From Dactylorhiza incarnata (taxonomy: Eukaryota > Streptophyta > Magnoliopsida > Asparagales > Orchidaceae), in assembly GCA_033032865.1 (NCBI GenBank), contig JAWHQI010000049.1, positions 9,039,001 through 9,103,000 on the forward strand: DNA of 64,000 bases. Direction: 5' to 3'. Below, in pieces: positions 34,189-45,559 of this stretch. How positions within the stretch are numbered: the stretch's first letter is position 1; each line of letters starts with the position of its first letter. The notes under the pieces were generated by a model. The model saw only the letters and a program-made list of their open reading frames with translations. It ran no database searches and had not been told where the DNA came from. The position numbers and the translations under genes were made by a program.

Positions 34189-34907
34189 CGACCGTCAGTC
34201 AAAATGACTCAGCCAATTTCCCACCCCTCCCCCAATGGCTCCTAGGCACCGTGCGGGAGGATGAAGCGGAGGACAGCAAGGGGTAAAAACAAGAGCAGGT
34301 GACGGCGGAACTAGAGCTACACAGGTGTATACATATATATGAAGCATGGTAACAAGAATATAAAGAACAGTAAGCAGCAAGTAAAGTAATATAAAAGTAA
34401 CCATTGATTTATAGGAATGCCCATACAAACCTATAGACCAAGGGGTCGTTTAGCAGGGCCTACCGTATAAGAAGTCCCATAACCGACTTATACGTTAGGG
34501 GTAGGTTGAATGCAATGTTTATGCTATGACATGCAAGTATGCTGTTATGCTATGATCATACAAGTGCAACTCACACACTACGACTCTATGCGCATAGACC
34601 TTTAGTTCCCCCTTTTTGGAGCGAGCTAGACTCCCAGGATACTCCCGTAGTGGCAAACGGAAGCGGTGGGTTGGGCCCCGCCCACCTCTAGGTTGGTATT
34701 CACACTACCCAACCTAGACCTATTGTACGCCTCCACTATACCCGCGGAGCGTCTGCGTACTCTTGCTGACTGGACCGCCAGACTATCAAGGCTAAGTGTA
34801 AAACCACACTTGCCGAGTCAACGTATTGACGTCGGTGTGAACGACCGTCCAATACCGAAGACCCACCACCTTCAGTGCACATGCAACATGTTCTACTTTC
34901 TATCTCT

Positions 34908-35065
34908 GAGCCATGAGTTCCCCGGGCTAACCCGCCCGCCATCAATAACCTTCCGAGCCAAAAGCTCCCCAGGCTAACCTGCCCGTCATCAGTAACCTTC
35001 CGAGCCAAAAGCTCCTCGGGCTAACCTGCCCGTCATCAATCACTTTCCGAGCCAAAAGCTCCCCA
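34908..35065. repeat. 48-bp tandem repeat in LARD LTR (right copy)
   Basis: Same units as the block at 27125-27282, in the second LTR. Confidence 0.85.
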
Positions 35066-38000
35066 GACCAACTAGTCTGCTGCAACAGCTACCGAGCCCA
35101 CCGCTCAGACAACCAATCCAACTAAACTTCCGAAACCACGGGGTGTGGATGAGTGTGTTATTAGTTAATCTTGTACAATGTCTTACTCCTATGAGTTAGG
35201 GTTAGTCTTGGGCTTCCCGAGGGTTACCCTGTGAGGGGCTCGCTACGGTACTAGGAACCGCTATGGGATGACACCCCAAAGTTCCCATTCCCAAGACACT
35301 TATTATTATTGGTGACTACCCAAAGGAAATCCCCTTAATATTCTTACCTGAATTAAACCTAAGGGCTTAAAGACACTTAGGGGGAAAAGACGATCTTTCG
35401 CCAAACCCCAAGATGACCTACCCCAAGGGTGGCACCCCACCACCCTAGGACTCATCAAACCTTAAATTCTTTCCAAGGGTCCTCTCATATCCATATGGTT
35501 ACCATCAGACCCTCACATCTCCAATCAATATAGTCCAATATGGCCTACAATTCCAAAACAACCGATTTGCTAAACGCAGGCCACCCTTAAAGTTGTGATC
35601 CTCATGAAGGGAGGTACTCTAAATACTCAACTCTATGACCTACTGGATTTATTGGGAGTCCATGCTACTTAAATCAGATCAAATCCAGGGTTTCCTAATT
35701 TTCCCCATAATATTAATATTTTTAAACAATTTCTCAAAGGGCAATTTTCTCAAGTTTGAACTACAAGTGCACTTTTCTGACTCCCAGTGCCTACCCCAAT
35801 TTTTACATAAATCATGAGTACCTAAATATCAGTAGGTATAAACTTGTAGGAAAAACCAGCAAGATTTACTATTTTTAAAAATTCCAAAACTCATTTATTT
35901 CCAATAAATTCCAAAGGAGGTACCCTCGTATGGACTCCCAACCTTATGCAAATTCATACAGTGGTGACTCATACTAAAATATTCAGGTCTACCAAGTTTG
36001 ACCACATAACACAGAGGTTACATTTGTAATTTCCTCAATGGATATATTTGTAAATAATTCCAAAATGAACTAGAGATACCAAAAATATTGATCCATAAAT
36101 TATGAGAAAATTACAGTGGGTACATATTGGTATGAAAATACAACCAGCAAGGTTTCATGTCATTACAGAGATCAAACACCCTAAATTCAATCATCCCAAA
36201 AATTGTCAACAATGTGAAACATTACAATTTAGACCTCCAAAGGTTTTCTACTGGTCTAACCAAATCTTCCAGAGATTTATAACATTAAAACTAAGTCCGT
36301 GACAGAAGGTGGTAAACCATTAAGTAATATTTCTCCCTAAAACCCAAAACCCTAATTATTTACAAATCTACCCAAGGGTTTATTACTTAGGATTAACAAC
36401 TCCAAATCCCTCCAAATTCTCACAGTGGCATTCTCTGGTCACTAAAACCACCTCCCCAAAATTTCAAGTCAAACCATTAAGGTTTGACCCCTCTTCCTTC
36501 ATTAGCCTCTAATTGCACCCCATTAGGGTTTAGCCTAGGGTTAGGGTCTAAACCTATCCAAATCCTCCCAAACCTCTTGTGAGGGTATTAAAACACTCTT
36601 AGAACTCAGAGAGGGCCATTGCACTTCTCTCCATGGACATTTACTCCTACATCCTTTACAAACCCTAAAGGGCACCATACACCTCACCACTAGGGCTTAA
36701 GGGCACACTAGGCCCTAACTCATCCAAAGTTGCTCTTTGGGGTGTCTCCTACCTCCCAAGGCAGTGACCAAGGTCACCCCAACAATCAGTGGGAGGAAGC
36801 CCCCTCCACACTCCAAATCCAGCTTAGGTTTACTTTTGCCCTAAACCTAACCTTTAAACAAACTTTTCTCAAGAGGACTCCCTACCTTGCCCAAACCCAT
36901 ACTACTCACTATACTGACCATGGGCCAGTGAAAGACCACCCAAGATCCTACCAACATTTGGTGAGGAGTGGGATTCCAATGGGGTACCTATTTGGGGTGC
37001 AAATAGCAATTTAGTCCCTTTTTGATCTACTAGGGCAAACCTCCTCCAATGGCCACCAAATTTGGACCAGAGGTTGGCATGGGGTAGGGTGAGGTGCACC
37101 CCAAATATGAAGCCATTTGGCTTTGTGGAAGTGTGGGGGCACTCACCCAAAGTTTTGCCTAAACCTAGGGAGCCTAAGATTGTTTTGGTGAATTACCCTA
37201 CCAAAACAACTCCATAAATCATGATATTTTAACCAGGGCCTATACATACCCCCTAAGACCACCCATCCAAGTTTGGAAGGGTCTTGAGGTGTTTAGGGCA
37301 CCTAATTAGGCTAAACTAGGATTATTGAACTTTCTCAAAAATTATAGGGAAAACTTCTCCAATCCTTCTGATCTTTGGACATAACCTAGGTATGCCTAAG
37401 ACTAGACTACACCCCAAAAATCAAGTCATTTGGAGTTATATAATGGAGTGGGCATCAACATCAAGCTCTGAATAGCCTTAAGGACAGCCCCCACTAAAAT
37501 GAGTGCTGTGCCCTAACCAGGACTCCAAATTGAGTGATTTCAATTTTGTATTAAACTAGACATCAAGGGCTACATTTTCTATGTTGACCACTTTTCCTGA
37601 ATCAGCCTCTAACTATTTGTACCAGAATTATTAAGAGACTGCATTTGTAATCACAGAAATAAAGAATAACTCTAAGGAAGCGCACGAATCTCAAAGCAGA
37701 TCTAACAGCGCCCAGTCGTCTTCTTCCTCTAGCCAACGACCAGGATCGCCCGCGCCTGGGCCACATTGATCCCCGTTTTCCCGGCCACCTAGGCGCCGCC
37801 CCGGCCGGCCAATGCCACCACCACCTTCACTGAGGTGGTGGTCGGCGAATCGAGGTGGTTGACCGACCGGAGGTGGCCGGAACAGGGCTTTAGGGTTGGA
37901 ATTAAAAGCTCGGTTTTGAGCTTCTTGATCGGCCCGATTCAGAGCCGTTAGGGCTCGAACCTTGCCGCCGATGTAGGGGATCTACCCACTGAGGAAAGGA

Positions 38001-39295
38001 GGAAGAAATGGACCTGTCTTGGGGTCGGTTTGCTGCTCCGATCCTTGGTTCACCATGGGTGGCCGACAAGCTTGAGGTTCTCACTCAAATTCTGCACAGA
38101 GGGCTCGAAATAATCGGGAAGGAGAGGGGTTTCACTCCTCTCTCCTTTATGAAGCTGATGGGAGGACCAATTTAATGTGAGGAGAGCTCTAACTCCAAAA
38201 GCCATTAATGGGCTTTTGGTATTCCTATGGCCGGCCACAATGCATCCCCCCCTGCCATCAATCCCTCCTAGAAACTGTTGGAAACTCCTCCTCTCCCCTA
38301 GAGGAGATGAATGCAGACATTAATGGGGAGAATTGAGGGGGGTTTCACCTTCCTCCATTGATGGCCTCATCTTTCTCTCTCCTCCACATAGGATTTTCTC
38401 TCTCCTATTCATCAAGGCCGACTCATTTCTCTCTCCTGGGTTAATGCTAGCCTACGAGGCTGGTCAAATGGTTAATTTGGGCTTAGCCCAAATGGATTGG
38501 GCTAGGTTCAAGAGGTTTGACCTAATTTGGGCAAATTTGACTTTTGGTCCAATTGACCAATTGGGTGACCCTAGGATGGGGCTTTTGGGTCCATTGGACT
38601 CCAAATTAAGTTTAGAAACTATTGGTGGGGTCAATTTGGTCACATGAGTCTTGGTTGACCCAATTTAAGCTGATTTGACCAAAACAGGCTAAGTTGACTT
38701 TGGTCAAATTGAGCCCTAGGGTTGACCCAGTCATGGGGCTTTTTGGTCCACTGGGTCCCCTATGACATGGTAACCCTAAGGTTAGGGTCAATTTAACATG
38801 GTGATGGTCAATTAGGGCACTTTGTGAAAAACTGCCACTTTGACCTACAGGGGCATTTTGGTCAATTTGCACTAATGGGGGTCCCATGATGGGGCTTTTA
38901 GGTCTACTAGGTCCCTTATGATATTCTAGACCTAGATGAGTGATCAATTTGTCATGGTGAGGGTTAATTGACCCTAATTAGGCTACTTTGACCAATTTAG
39001 GGTTAGGGTTGATTTTGGTCAATTTGGCCTCTTTGGTTGACCCCAATGTGCCCTTGGTGCCCTAAGGGGACCCCTAAAGGGTTAGGGATACTATGGTGGG
39101 GCCAAATGGTTAAGATGAGGCCCTAAAATCCAACCCTAAGCTAGGTCACTAGAAATTGCTATTTGCAGTCCAAGGCACTTTCAATCCTAAACTTGCCTAA
39201 GTTAAAGGGATTTCTACTCTACCAAGGCCTTGTCATGACCTTGTCAGGACAGATTCACCTGGGGGGTCTAGCTGTCTGGGGGATGTTACATCTTG

Positions 39296-40153
39296 TTTTA
39301 AGAATCATCTTATGATTTTAACTTGATTAGATAACTTATTTAGCATGACTTCTCTTTTTTACTTTTAAATGACTTCATTTTGTAGTGAATTTGCTAAACC
39401 TCTTTAGATTTCAATTATATTTTCTTCTAACTTTTTAGATCTTAGGAAATTTAATTTTACTAGAATTTGCTCTCAAAATAATTTAAAGCTAGCTAAATTT
39501 GTTTTCTCTACCCTACCTCTTTGATGGCATATAAAAAAAAGTATTTTAAGAGATCATATGTCATGGGAATAAGAGGATAAAATTCATTATTCCCTAAACA
39601 TATGCACCCAAAATCATTTAAAAGATTATATGGCATGGAGTAAGAGGATAAAATTCATTACTCCTAAACATATACATTTTGGGTTTTTATTAGAAGAAAA
39701 AAAAGAGAAAAAAATATTCATGATGAGGATAAATTCCATTTCCTCCATTCAAAAAAATCTCTTCTTATGCCAAATTTTATGAAATCCCCCTTAGCCAATT
39801 ATCATTGTTCTAGATTTAGTTTAAGATTATGGAGAGAGTAATATTTATTAAGTTACTTTTCCTTAAGTTTCTTTTAAGATAGAGTTCTTATAATTTTAAT
39901 TTAATCTCGTTTTATAATTTCTACAATATTGTTAAACAAATTAATTTTCTTGAGAAGTCCTTGCCAAAACATTTTTCCCTCTTTTCAAATCATCATCATA
40001 ATTTAGGACTTAACTCCTCCTTGAATTTACCCTTAACTTAAATTTTGGTTTAAATGAAATTTTTGTATAAAATTCAAAATTTTTAAGGATGCCTTATAAA
40101 TTATGTCTCACACTTTTGCTCTGGAATAACAAAACCTCAAGTATGGGGGTACT
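39296..40153 (+). other. Athila 3' spacer and polypurine tract
   Basis: AT-rich sequence without coding content resumes the Athila interior after the LARD. Two ATAAGAGGATAAAATTCATTA copies near 39570 and 39647 are a short local duplication. AAGTATGGGGGTACT (40139-40153) abuts the 3' LTR as polypurine tract. Confidence 0.75.
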
Positions 40154-41187
40154 TGATGAGTAGTATTTATGCGTATTTTAATTATAGTATTTAGTCTAGT
40201 TTTAATTTAAAATTGCAAATATTATTTATATTTTAGTTTAAAATCACTTCTTTTATAATTTCTGTTCTAAATGTAGTTTTACTTTTATTTTTGCAGAATT
40301 TTGGGAAAAAATGGAGAAAATCACAAGTCACGCCCTCAGTCATGCCCGTGACCAAGGGCGTGTAACCTAAAGATCTGCGTTCGACGAAATTGGAGCTGCG
40401 TTCGACGAAAGTTCTCTGCCGCTGCGTTCGACCAAAGTTACACGGACGTGTAATGTCCTAATGTCTCCCGTCGTCACGCAAAGTCCATGCCACTGTCAGA
40501 TCTGATGTCAATAATGTTTACACGCCCTAGGTCACGCCCGTGACCGAGGGCGTGTAACTTGAAAATTTTTGCTATAAATTCAGAGGCTCTCCTTAAGTCC
40601 AGGGTTCAGAATTTTGGAGATGGGGAAGTGCTGCCAGAGCTGCTAGTGAGTTTTTCAAGTTCATGTTCATGTTTTTCTTAAGCTTTCATGTTCTCTCTTT
40701 TCCTTTCATGCAATGTTTTAATGTAAGTTTCATGTACTAGTTTTTCTTAAGCTTGTAATCTTAATTTCCCTTGCCTTGTAATCTCTTCTTAAGCTTATAA
40801 TCGTTTTGGTTTTCAATAAAATTAAGTTTGCTTTCTTTCATGTTCTCTTTCTCCTTAAGCACTATTCATTTCATGCAATGTTAATTTTTCTTTCCTTTTT
40901 CCCCCTCCACTATGCTTGAGCATTAAGCCTTTTTATTTTCGTTTAATCTTTTCATTTAGCTTGCATTTTGTCTTTTTTTTAGCAAAACAAACCTCAAAAT
41001 TTCGTCGATAAGATAATGGTGACTTTCCTCGAAGTAGAAGTAATCAACACGCCCCGTGGAATACGACCATGATATTCCTAAATATCCTATACTATAGATG
41101 ATAAGGTACACTTGCCTTAATCGGATATAGTTTTGGAGAAAATCTTCAAACCTTCACTTAATTTCAAAACACGGTGTTTCTATATCA
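40154..41187 (+). repeat. Athila 3' LTR (internally deleted)
   Basis: The 1034-bp LTR runs from TGATGAGTAG to TTTCTATATCA. Relative to the 5' LTR it lacks about 380 bp between the second or third GCGTTCGAC unit and CAAAGTTACACGG. The junction lies inside the repeat array, consistent with slippage or recombination between units. TATA is at 40572-40580. Confidence 0.93.
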
Positions 41188-41192
41188 AATAG

Positions 41193-41457
41193 TTATAAAG
41201 GAACCAGAAGCATTGTTGGATTTCTTATTTTTTGGGCAAATGTAGAAATGCTGGAAATTTCAAAACATTTAAATATTTATAAATGTATAATTTGATGACG
41301 ATGCTTCTTATGTTGTGAACTGAAATGACTATTTCATATTATCTATCATATGTTATTGCTCTAATAATCTAAACTGAAATGCTCTTATTATCTGTTGATT
41401 TTCATTAAATGCGTTTTATCATTGACTAGGTTATGACTTCTTCAAATAGGGGGAGAT
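41193..41457 (+). other. Family C (plus) 3' interior end with polypurine tract
   Basis: AT-rich sequence without an ORF ends in AAATAGGGGGAGAT (about 41444-41457), a SIRE-type polypurine tract, directly before TGTTGGGGAC of the LTR. Confidence 0.8.
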
Positions 41458-41774
41458 TGTTGGGGACATTACCCACAATGTTCCAGATTTGTAGAAGTCC
41501 CTAGGTCAATGATAAGTACAATTTATATTTGATGTTCATTTGATATTACATGAGTAGTTTGAGACAACATTACGTATAATGTTTTAAGATCAAGCGAACA
41601 TGGCTAAGGCAAATATCGTCGTGTATATAACACTCACTCGACGATATCATTATGATCACTCGCAGAAGACAGCAGAAGAAGTCAGTCAAGAATCATCGTG
41701 ACAATAAGAAGAACACGATGATGTCATTGTGTCAACAAAGTACGCACAACGATATCATTATGAGAATAAGAAAC
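41458..41774 (+). repeat. Family C (plus) 3' LTR, piece 1 of 3
   Basis: It starts TGTTGGGGACATTACCC and includes the first CGACGATATCATT units (41610-41770). It is cut by the family B insertion at 41775. The pieces at 48416 and 63034 continue it. Confidence 0.88.
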
Positions 41775-42671
41775 TGAAAGTGCACAGTGTACCTTTGAGA
41801 ATCCTCTAGAGGGGGGGTAAATAGATATTTAAATTTATTTCTAACCTAACTGTGCAAGCAAGTACAATAAAAAACTTAAGTGTTATGCTCCAACAAATAC
41901 TTATCCAGAATAAAACAATGCTGAAATATAAAGCAAGAAAACAGTAAAGTAATCTAATCTTTGAGGGGCATCACAGAAAATAGACAATCCAAATGATACA
42001 CAAATTTTTTATAGAGGTTCCCCAAAATATGGGTACTCCCCTCTTCTACCACCTAGTAGGAATGCACCAACTATACCTGAGTCTTTTGGTAAGGAGACTC
42101 TTAAAACCATTGATCTTTTGACAAGGAGATCATAAACCACCAGATCTTTTGATAAGGAGATCTTGAACCACCAGATCTTTTGATAAGGAGATCTTGAACC
42201 ACTGGTTCCTTTGGAAGAAGGATTCTCAAAATTCTGTACAGTTGGGAATGAGAAGGAGAAAGAATAAAGGGGAGAAGAGGAAGAATTCTGTTTTCAGAAT
42301 TCTTATAAAGACTGTATGAAGAACAGTTTCTTGAATCTTTCACTGGATCTGCTCTTGATTAACTCTTGCTTATGATAGTGATGTATTGAAGGAGCTTATG
42401 AATGTCATATCCTTTCTGTTTTTGCTTTCTGATTGAACTCTTGACTGCTATAAGATTGTGATGATGAGCAGCCTTGTTCTGTTCTGCTCTGAGAGAGAGG
42501 GAGTGCAGCAGTTATTTCTTCTCTGTATATACTCTATTAGGGTTCTTGAGAGATAAAAGTGGAGAGGGATTGCTGTTGTGATGATGATACAGCAGGCTCT
42601 CCTTCTGAGATAAAAGTGAGAGGGATTGCTATTGTGTAGATAGAATCTTGAGGTTGCAGCCTGTTGTTACA
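41775..42671 (-). repeat. Family B left (3') LTR
   Basis: On the plus strand it runs from TGAAAGTGCACAG to CTGTTGTTACA. On the minus strand GCAGGGGGAGAAT (42684-42672), a polypurine tract, precedes its TGTAACAACAGG start, giving 897 bp. It matches the right LTR only to about 42548. The inner 123 bp contain two AGATAAAAGTG..GAGAGGGATTGCT units and have no counterpart in the right LTR. Confidence 0.7.
42080..42202. repeat. 31-bp tandem repeat in family B LTR (left)
   Basis: Four to five units of ACCAGATCTTTTGATAAGG plus AGATCTTGAACC. The right LTR has a more diverged set at 47002-47130. Confidence 0.8.
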
Positions 42672-42920
42672 ATTCTCCCCCTGCTTTATATCATTGAAGA
42701 AGGATATAAAGCCAACAGCAGGCACAACAGTCGATCTTACTTCCCCATCAAGGGCCTTGATCTCAGAGGTAAGATCTTGCAACCTTCTGTGTTGGCGGCA
42801 TAATTTGTGATAACAATCCGTTGAGAGGTCAAGATAAAGTGAGCAGAACTTAGATAATACTGTCTCGAGTGCTAGATTGACTGCTTTAATAATATCTTGC
42901 TGATTCGAAGGAGATGCCAT
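42537..42920 (-). CDS. Extra ORF after pol in family B
   Basis: This 127-codon frame starts MASPSNQQDIIKAVNLALET. The first 80 or so codons lie before the polypurine tract and the rest runs into the LTR. It is helical and charged with no recognised domain. Upstream on the minus strand is a CT-rich leader (CTCCCTCCTGCTCTC, about 42996-42950), unlike a simple read-through from pol. It may be the extra ORF of SIRE-type elements or a captured piece; function unknown. Confidence 0.45.
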   Translation of the reverse strand: MASPSNQQDIIKAVNLALETVLSKFCSLYLDLSTDCYHKLCRQHRRLQDLTSEIKALDGEVRSTVVPAVGFISFFNDIKQGENCNNRLQPQDSIYTIAIPLTFISEGEPAVSSSQQQSLSTFISQEP

Positions 42921-43109
42921 TGAAATGTTGTGAGAACCTGCACTGAAGCGAAGAAAAGAGATGAAGAGAGGGAAGAAGGAAGAGAGCAGGAGGGAGAAAA
43001 TTTGAATAGCACAATAGAATTAAACGCAAAAGTTGCTTTGAGTAGATGAATCATCGCAACTTAGGGTTTTATTCAACGCAACATTGAGAAGAGCGAAATT
43101 CAGCACGCT

Positions 43110-43325
43110 AAAATATGTCAATGCGCGCGATCTGTCAAATCGACGGAGCGTCGAGTTGATATCGACGTGGCTTCAAAATATAGTCATCAATGATGATGTC
43201 GACGTAAGCGTCGAAAAGTTTTTTACGTTACGTCGAGTGGTATTCGAAGGATCCGTCCTAGAGCGCTCTCGAAGCTGACGTCGAGTAGAAGTCGACGGTA
43301 CGTCGATTTGAATTTGACGCAGCTC
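43110..43325. repeat. GTCGACG motif array after family B pol
   Basis: Degenerate GTCGAGT / ATCGACGT / GTCGACGGTACGTCGA units occur every 20-30 bases. The same motif type fills the U3 of the right LTR (47820-48240), although the two blocks do not otherwise align. Confidence 0.65.
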
Positions 43326-43420
43326 TGATTAAACAGTTATGACTTTCGTTAAGATTATTGTTGTTTTTCCTAGCAATAACTTTCTATAGAAAATAGTTCT
43401 TTATACATAATAAAGGGGAC

Positions 43421-45480
43421 CTACAGAGCTCCATCAAGCATCCCCAGTGCATTGATGAAGAACTTGTGCTTACTTTCATCAAGAGGCTTAGCGAGGATGA
43501 CAACCCTTTGAGCGTCAGTAGATATGTATTGAAGGTTTATCTTACCCTTCTCTACATTGTCTCTGAGAAAGTGGTGCCTTATCTCTATGTGCTTAGTTCT
43601 GCTGTGGAGAACATGATTGGAAGAAATTGAAATTGCACTAGAGCTGTCACAATAGATTGTGGAATTGGCAAGGGAAAAGTTTTTGTCTAACAATTGATTT
43701 TGCATCCACAAAATTTGTGAATAGCAGCTTCCTGCAGCTATATACTCAGCTTCAGCTGCCGAAGTGGAGACTGTGGTTTGCTTCTTGCTAAACCATGATA
43801 TTAGTCTAGCACCTAGGAACTGACATGTTCCTGAAGTGCTTCTATCAAGTCTGCATCCAGCATAGTCTGCATCTGAATATCCAACCAATTCAAATCTAGA
43901 TTCAGTTGGATACCATAAGCCAAGCTCAGGAGTACCCTTCAGATATCTTAGAATTCTTTTGACAGAACTCATGTTGGATTCCTTTGGGTCAACCTAAAAT
44001 CTTGCACAGATACAAGTAGCAAACATTATATCAGGTCTGCTAGCTGTTAAGTAGAGAAGAGAGCCAATGGCTGCTCTGTAAGTCTTTTGATCAAAGGACT
44101 TACCTTTTTCATCTCTATCCAAAACAACATTGGTAGCTATGGGGGTTTTCATGACAGAGGCATTTTCCATCCCAAATCTCTTGATGCTCTGGTATATTTG
44201 GATTAGGATTTGAAAATGTCATCTGCATTTTGTCTGATTTGGTGACCCAGGAAATATGATAATTCCCCATGCTACTCATCTCAAATCTTGACTGCATTAA
44301 GTAAGCAAACCTTTTGCATAAAGATTGATCTGTGGATCCAAATATAATATCATCTACATATATTTGCACAAGTAGTAGCTGATTCTTATGTGCTCTTGTG
44401 AAAAGGGTTTTATCCACCTTTCCTCTTTCAAAGTTGTGTTCCAGGAGAAAGGTGGATAAGGTCTCATACTAAGCTCTTGGAGCTTGCTTTAGACCATATA
44501 GTGCTTTATCAAATATATATACAGATGAGGGAAAAGTTGGATTGACAAAACCTGGTGGCTGCTCCACATACACCTCTTCTTGTAGTTTACCATTGAGAAA
44601 TGCACTCTTGACATCCATCTGGTATACCTTGATCTCCATGTGGGCAGCATATGCCAGGAACATTCTGATTGCCTCCAGCCTTGCTACTGGGGCAAATGTC
44701 TGGTTGAATTCAATGCCTTCCTCTTGCCTGTACCCTTGGGCCACAAGTCTAGCGTTGTTTCTGATTATGACCCCAGTTGAGTCCATTTTATTTTTGAACA
44801 CCCACTTTGTGCCAATAACTGGGTAATTATTTGGTCTTTCAACCAATGTCCAGACCTTGTTCCTTTCAAACTGGGTCAATTCCTCTTGCATAGATGATAT
44901 CCAGTGAGGGTTACTGTCTGCTTCTTCAAACTTCTTTGGTTCATATTGTGACAGGAAACTTTGCAGCATTGTCTCATTTTTTAGTTGTTTCCTTGTCTTT
45001 ACTCCTGCTGTCAAGTCTCCTATTACTTGAGTTGGAGGATGATCTTTTTGAGTCATCCTGGATCTTGTTGAGTGATCTAGGAGATTCTATTCTTCCTGAG
45101 CTACCACTTGCTCAGTGACAGTGGGAGCTTAATCCTCATTTACTTGAGTGATGTCTGTGGCAGGTAACTCTAGTGCTGCAGTTTCCTCTTCATCTGATGC
45201 AGAATCTTCACATGAATCTGTGTCAGTCTCCTATTGTCCTTTTTCTTGACATACAGGTGGATGGTCTACTAAGCTTATCCTTTCAACTTATTCTGCCAGC
45301 TGGTCTTCTTCATTGGGTCCTTCCTTGGCCTTGAAATTTTTCAGCAAATCTTTTGCTCCAGTCATATGCATGAAGCAGCCACTGTCTAGATACCACTGCT
45401 GGTTTGTGGTTGAACAGCCTTCCCTCTCAGTTTCATCAGTGGAATTTTCCAGAGCCATTAAACCGGCTTCTTCTGGTCCA
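43421..45480 (-). pseudogene. Family B pol: protease, RT and RNase H, integrase deleted
   Basis: Protease begins WYLDSGCFMHMTGAK near 45400 but passes within about 20 residues into the acidic linker that precedes RT, so integrase is gone. RT occupies 45056-44469 ([53 protein letters not shown]) and stops at TAG (44469-44471), where a conserved Trp is expected. It resumes with YVDDIIFGSTDQSL near 44370 and is frameshifted after MGNYH. RNase H is open at 43972-43421 (GYSDADYAGCRLDRSTSG, AAEAEYIAA, SRTKHIEIRHHFLR). Confidence 0.88.
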
Positions 45481-45559
45481 CCGTCTTCAACACCATCAGA
45501 TGAGGAGGAGTTTGATTCAGAATCTGAATCACTCCAGGTCTCAGCTATGAAACCTTTCC

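Larger units (their letters stand above)
25772..39290 (-). mobile_element. LARD: gypsy-derived element with 5.7-kb LTRs and 2.0-kb interior
   Basis: Direct repeats at 25772-31507 (5736 bp) and 33554-39290 (5737 bp) start TGTAAGACCCC and end GGATGTTACA. The TSD TCTTG is at 25767-25771 and 39291-39295. The primer site lies beside the right repeat, so the element reads on the minus strand. The interior (31508-33553) has no enzymes. Beside the 3' LTR it keeps a minus-strand TTTCGAGGACGAAATTT sequence typical of the end of Del/Tekay chromovirus pol. The LTRs differ at about 30 positions by eye, so the insertion is young. It cannot move without proteins from another element. Confidence 0.93.
33554..39290 (-). 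repeat. LARD right LTR (5' LTR on the minus strand)
   Basis: The 5737-bp LTR is colinear with the left one. By eye the first 2.2 kb differ at one base plus the poly-T run, while the remaining 3.5 kb hold about 30 differences. Confidence 0.93.
18093..41187 (+). mobile_element. Athila-type Ty3/gypsy element, split by a LARD
   Basis: The LTRs begin TGATGAGTAG and end CTATATCA, with TSD AATAG at 18088-18092 and 41188-41192. A tRNA-Asp primer site, gag, PR-RT-RNaseH-IN order, FMDD in RT and a GGGGGT polypurine tract identify the Athila lineage. A LARD sits in the spacer after pol at 25772-39290; without it and its TSD the element is about 9.6 kb. All genes are interrupted. By eye the LTRs differ by roughly 3-4% in the first 210 bp. 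Confidence 0.95.

Noticed and set aside
18093..41187. Reading the two 7.8-kb-spaced copies at 25.8 kb and 33.6 kb as a tandem segmental duplication
   Set aside because: TG...CA ends, a TSD outside the pair and a primer-binding site between them show they are LTRs of one element.
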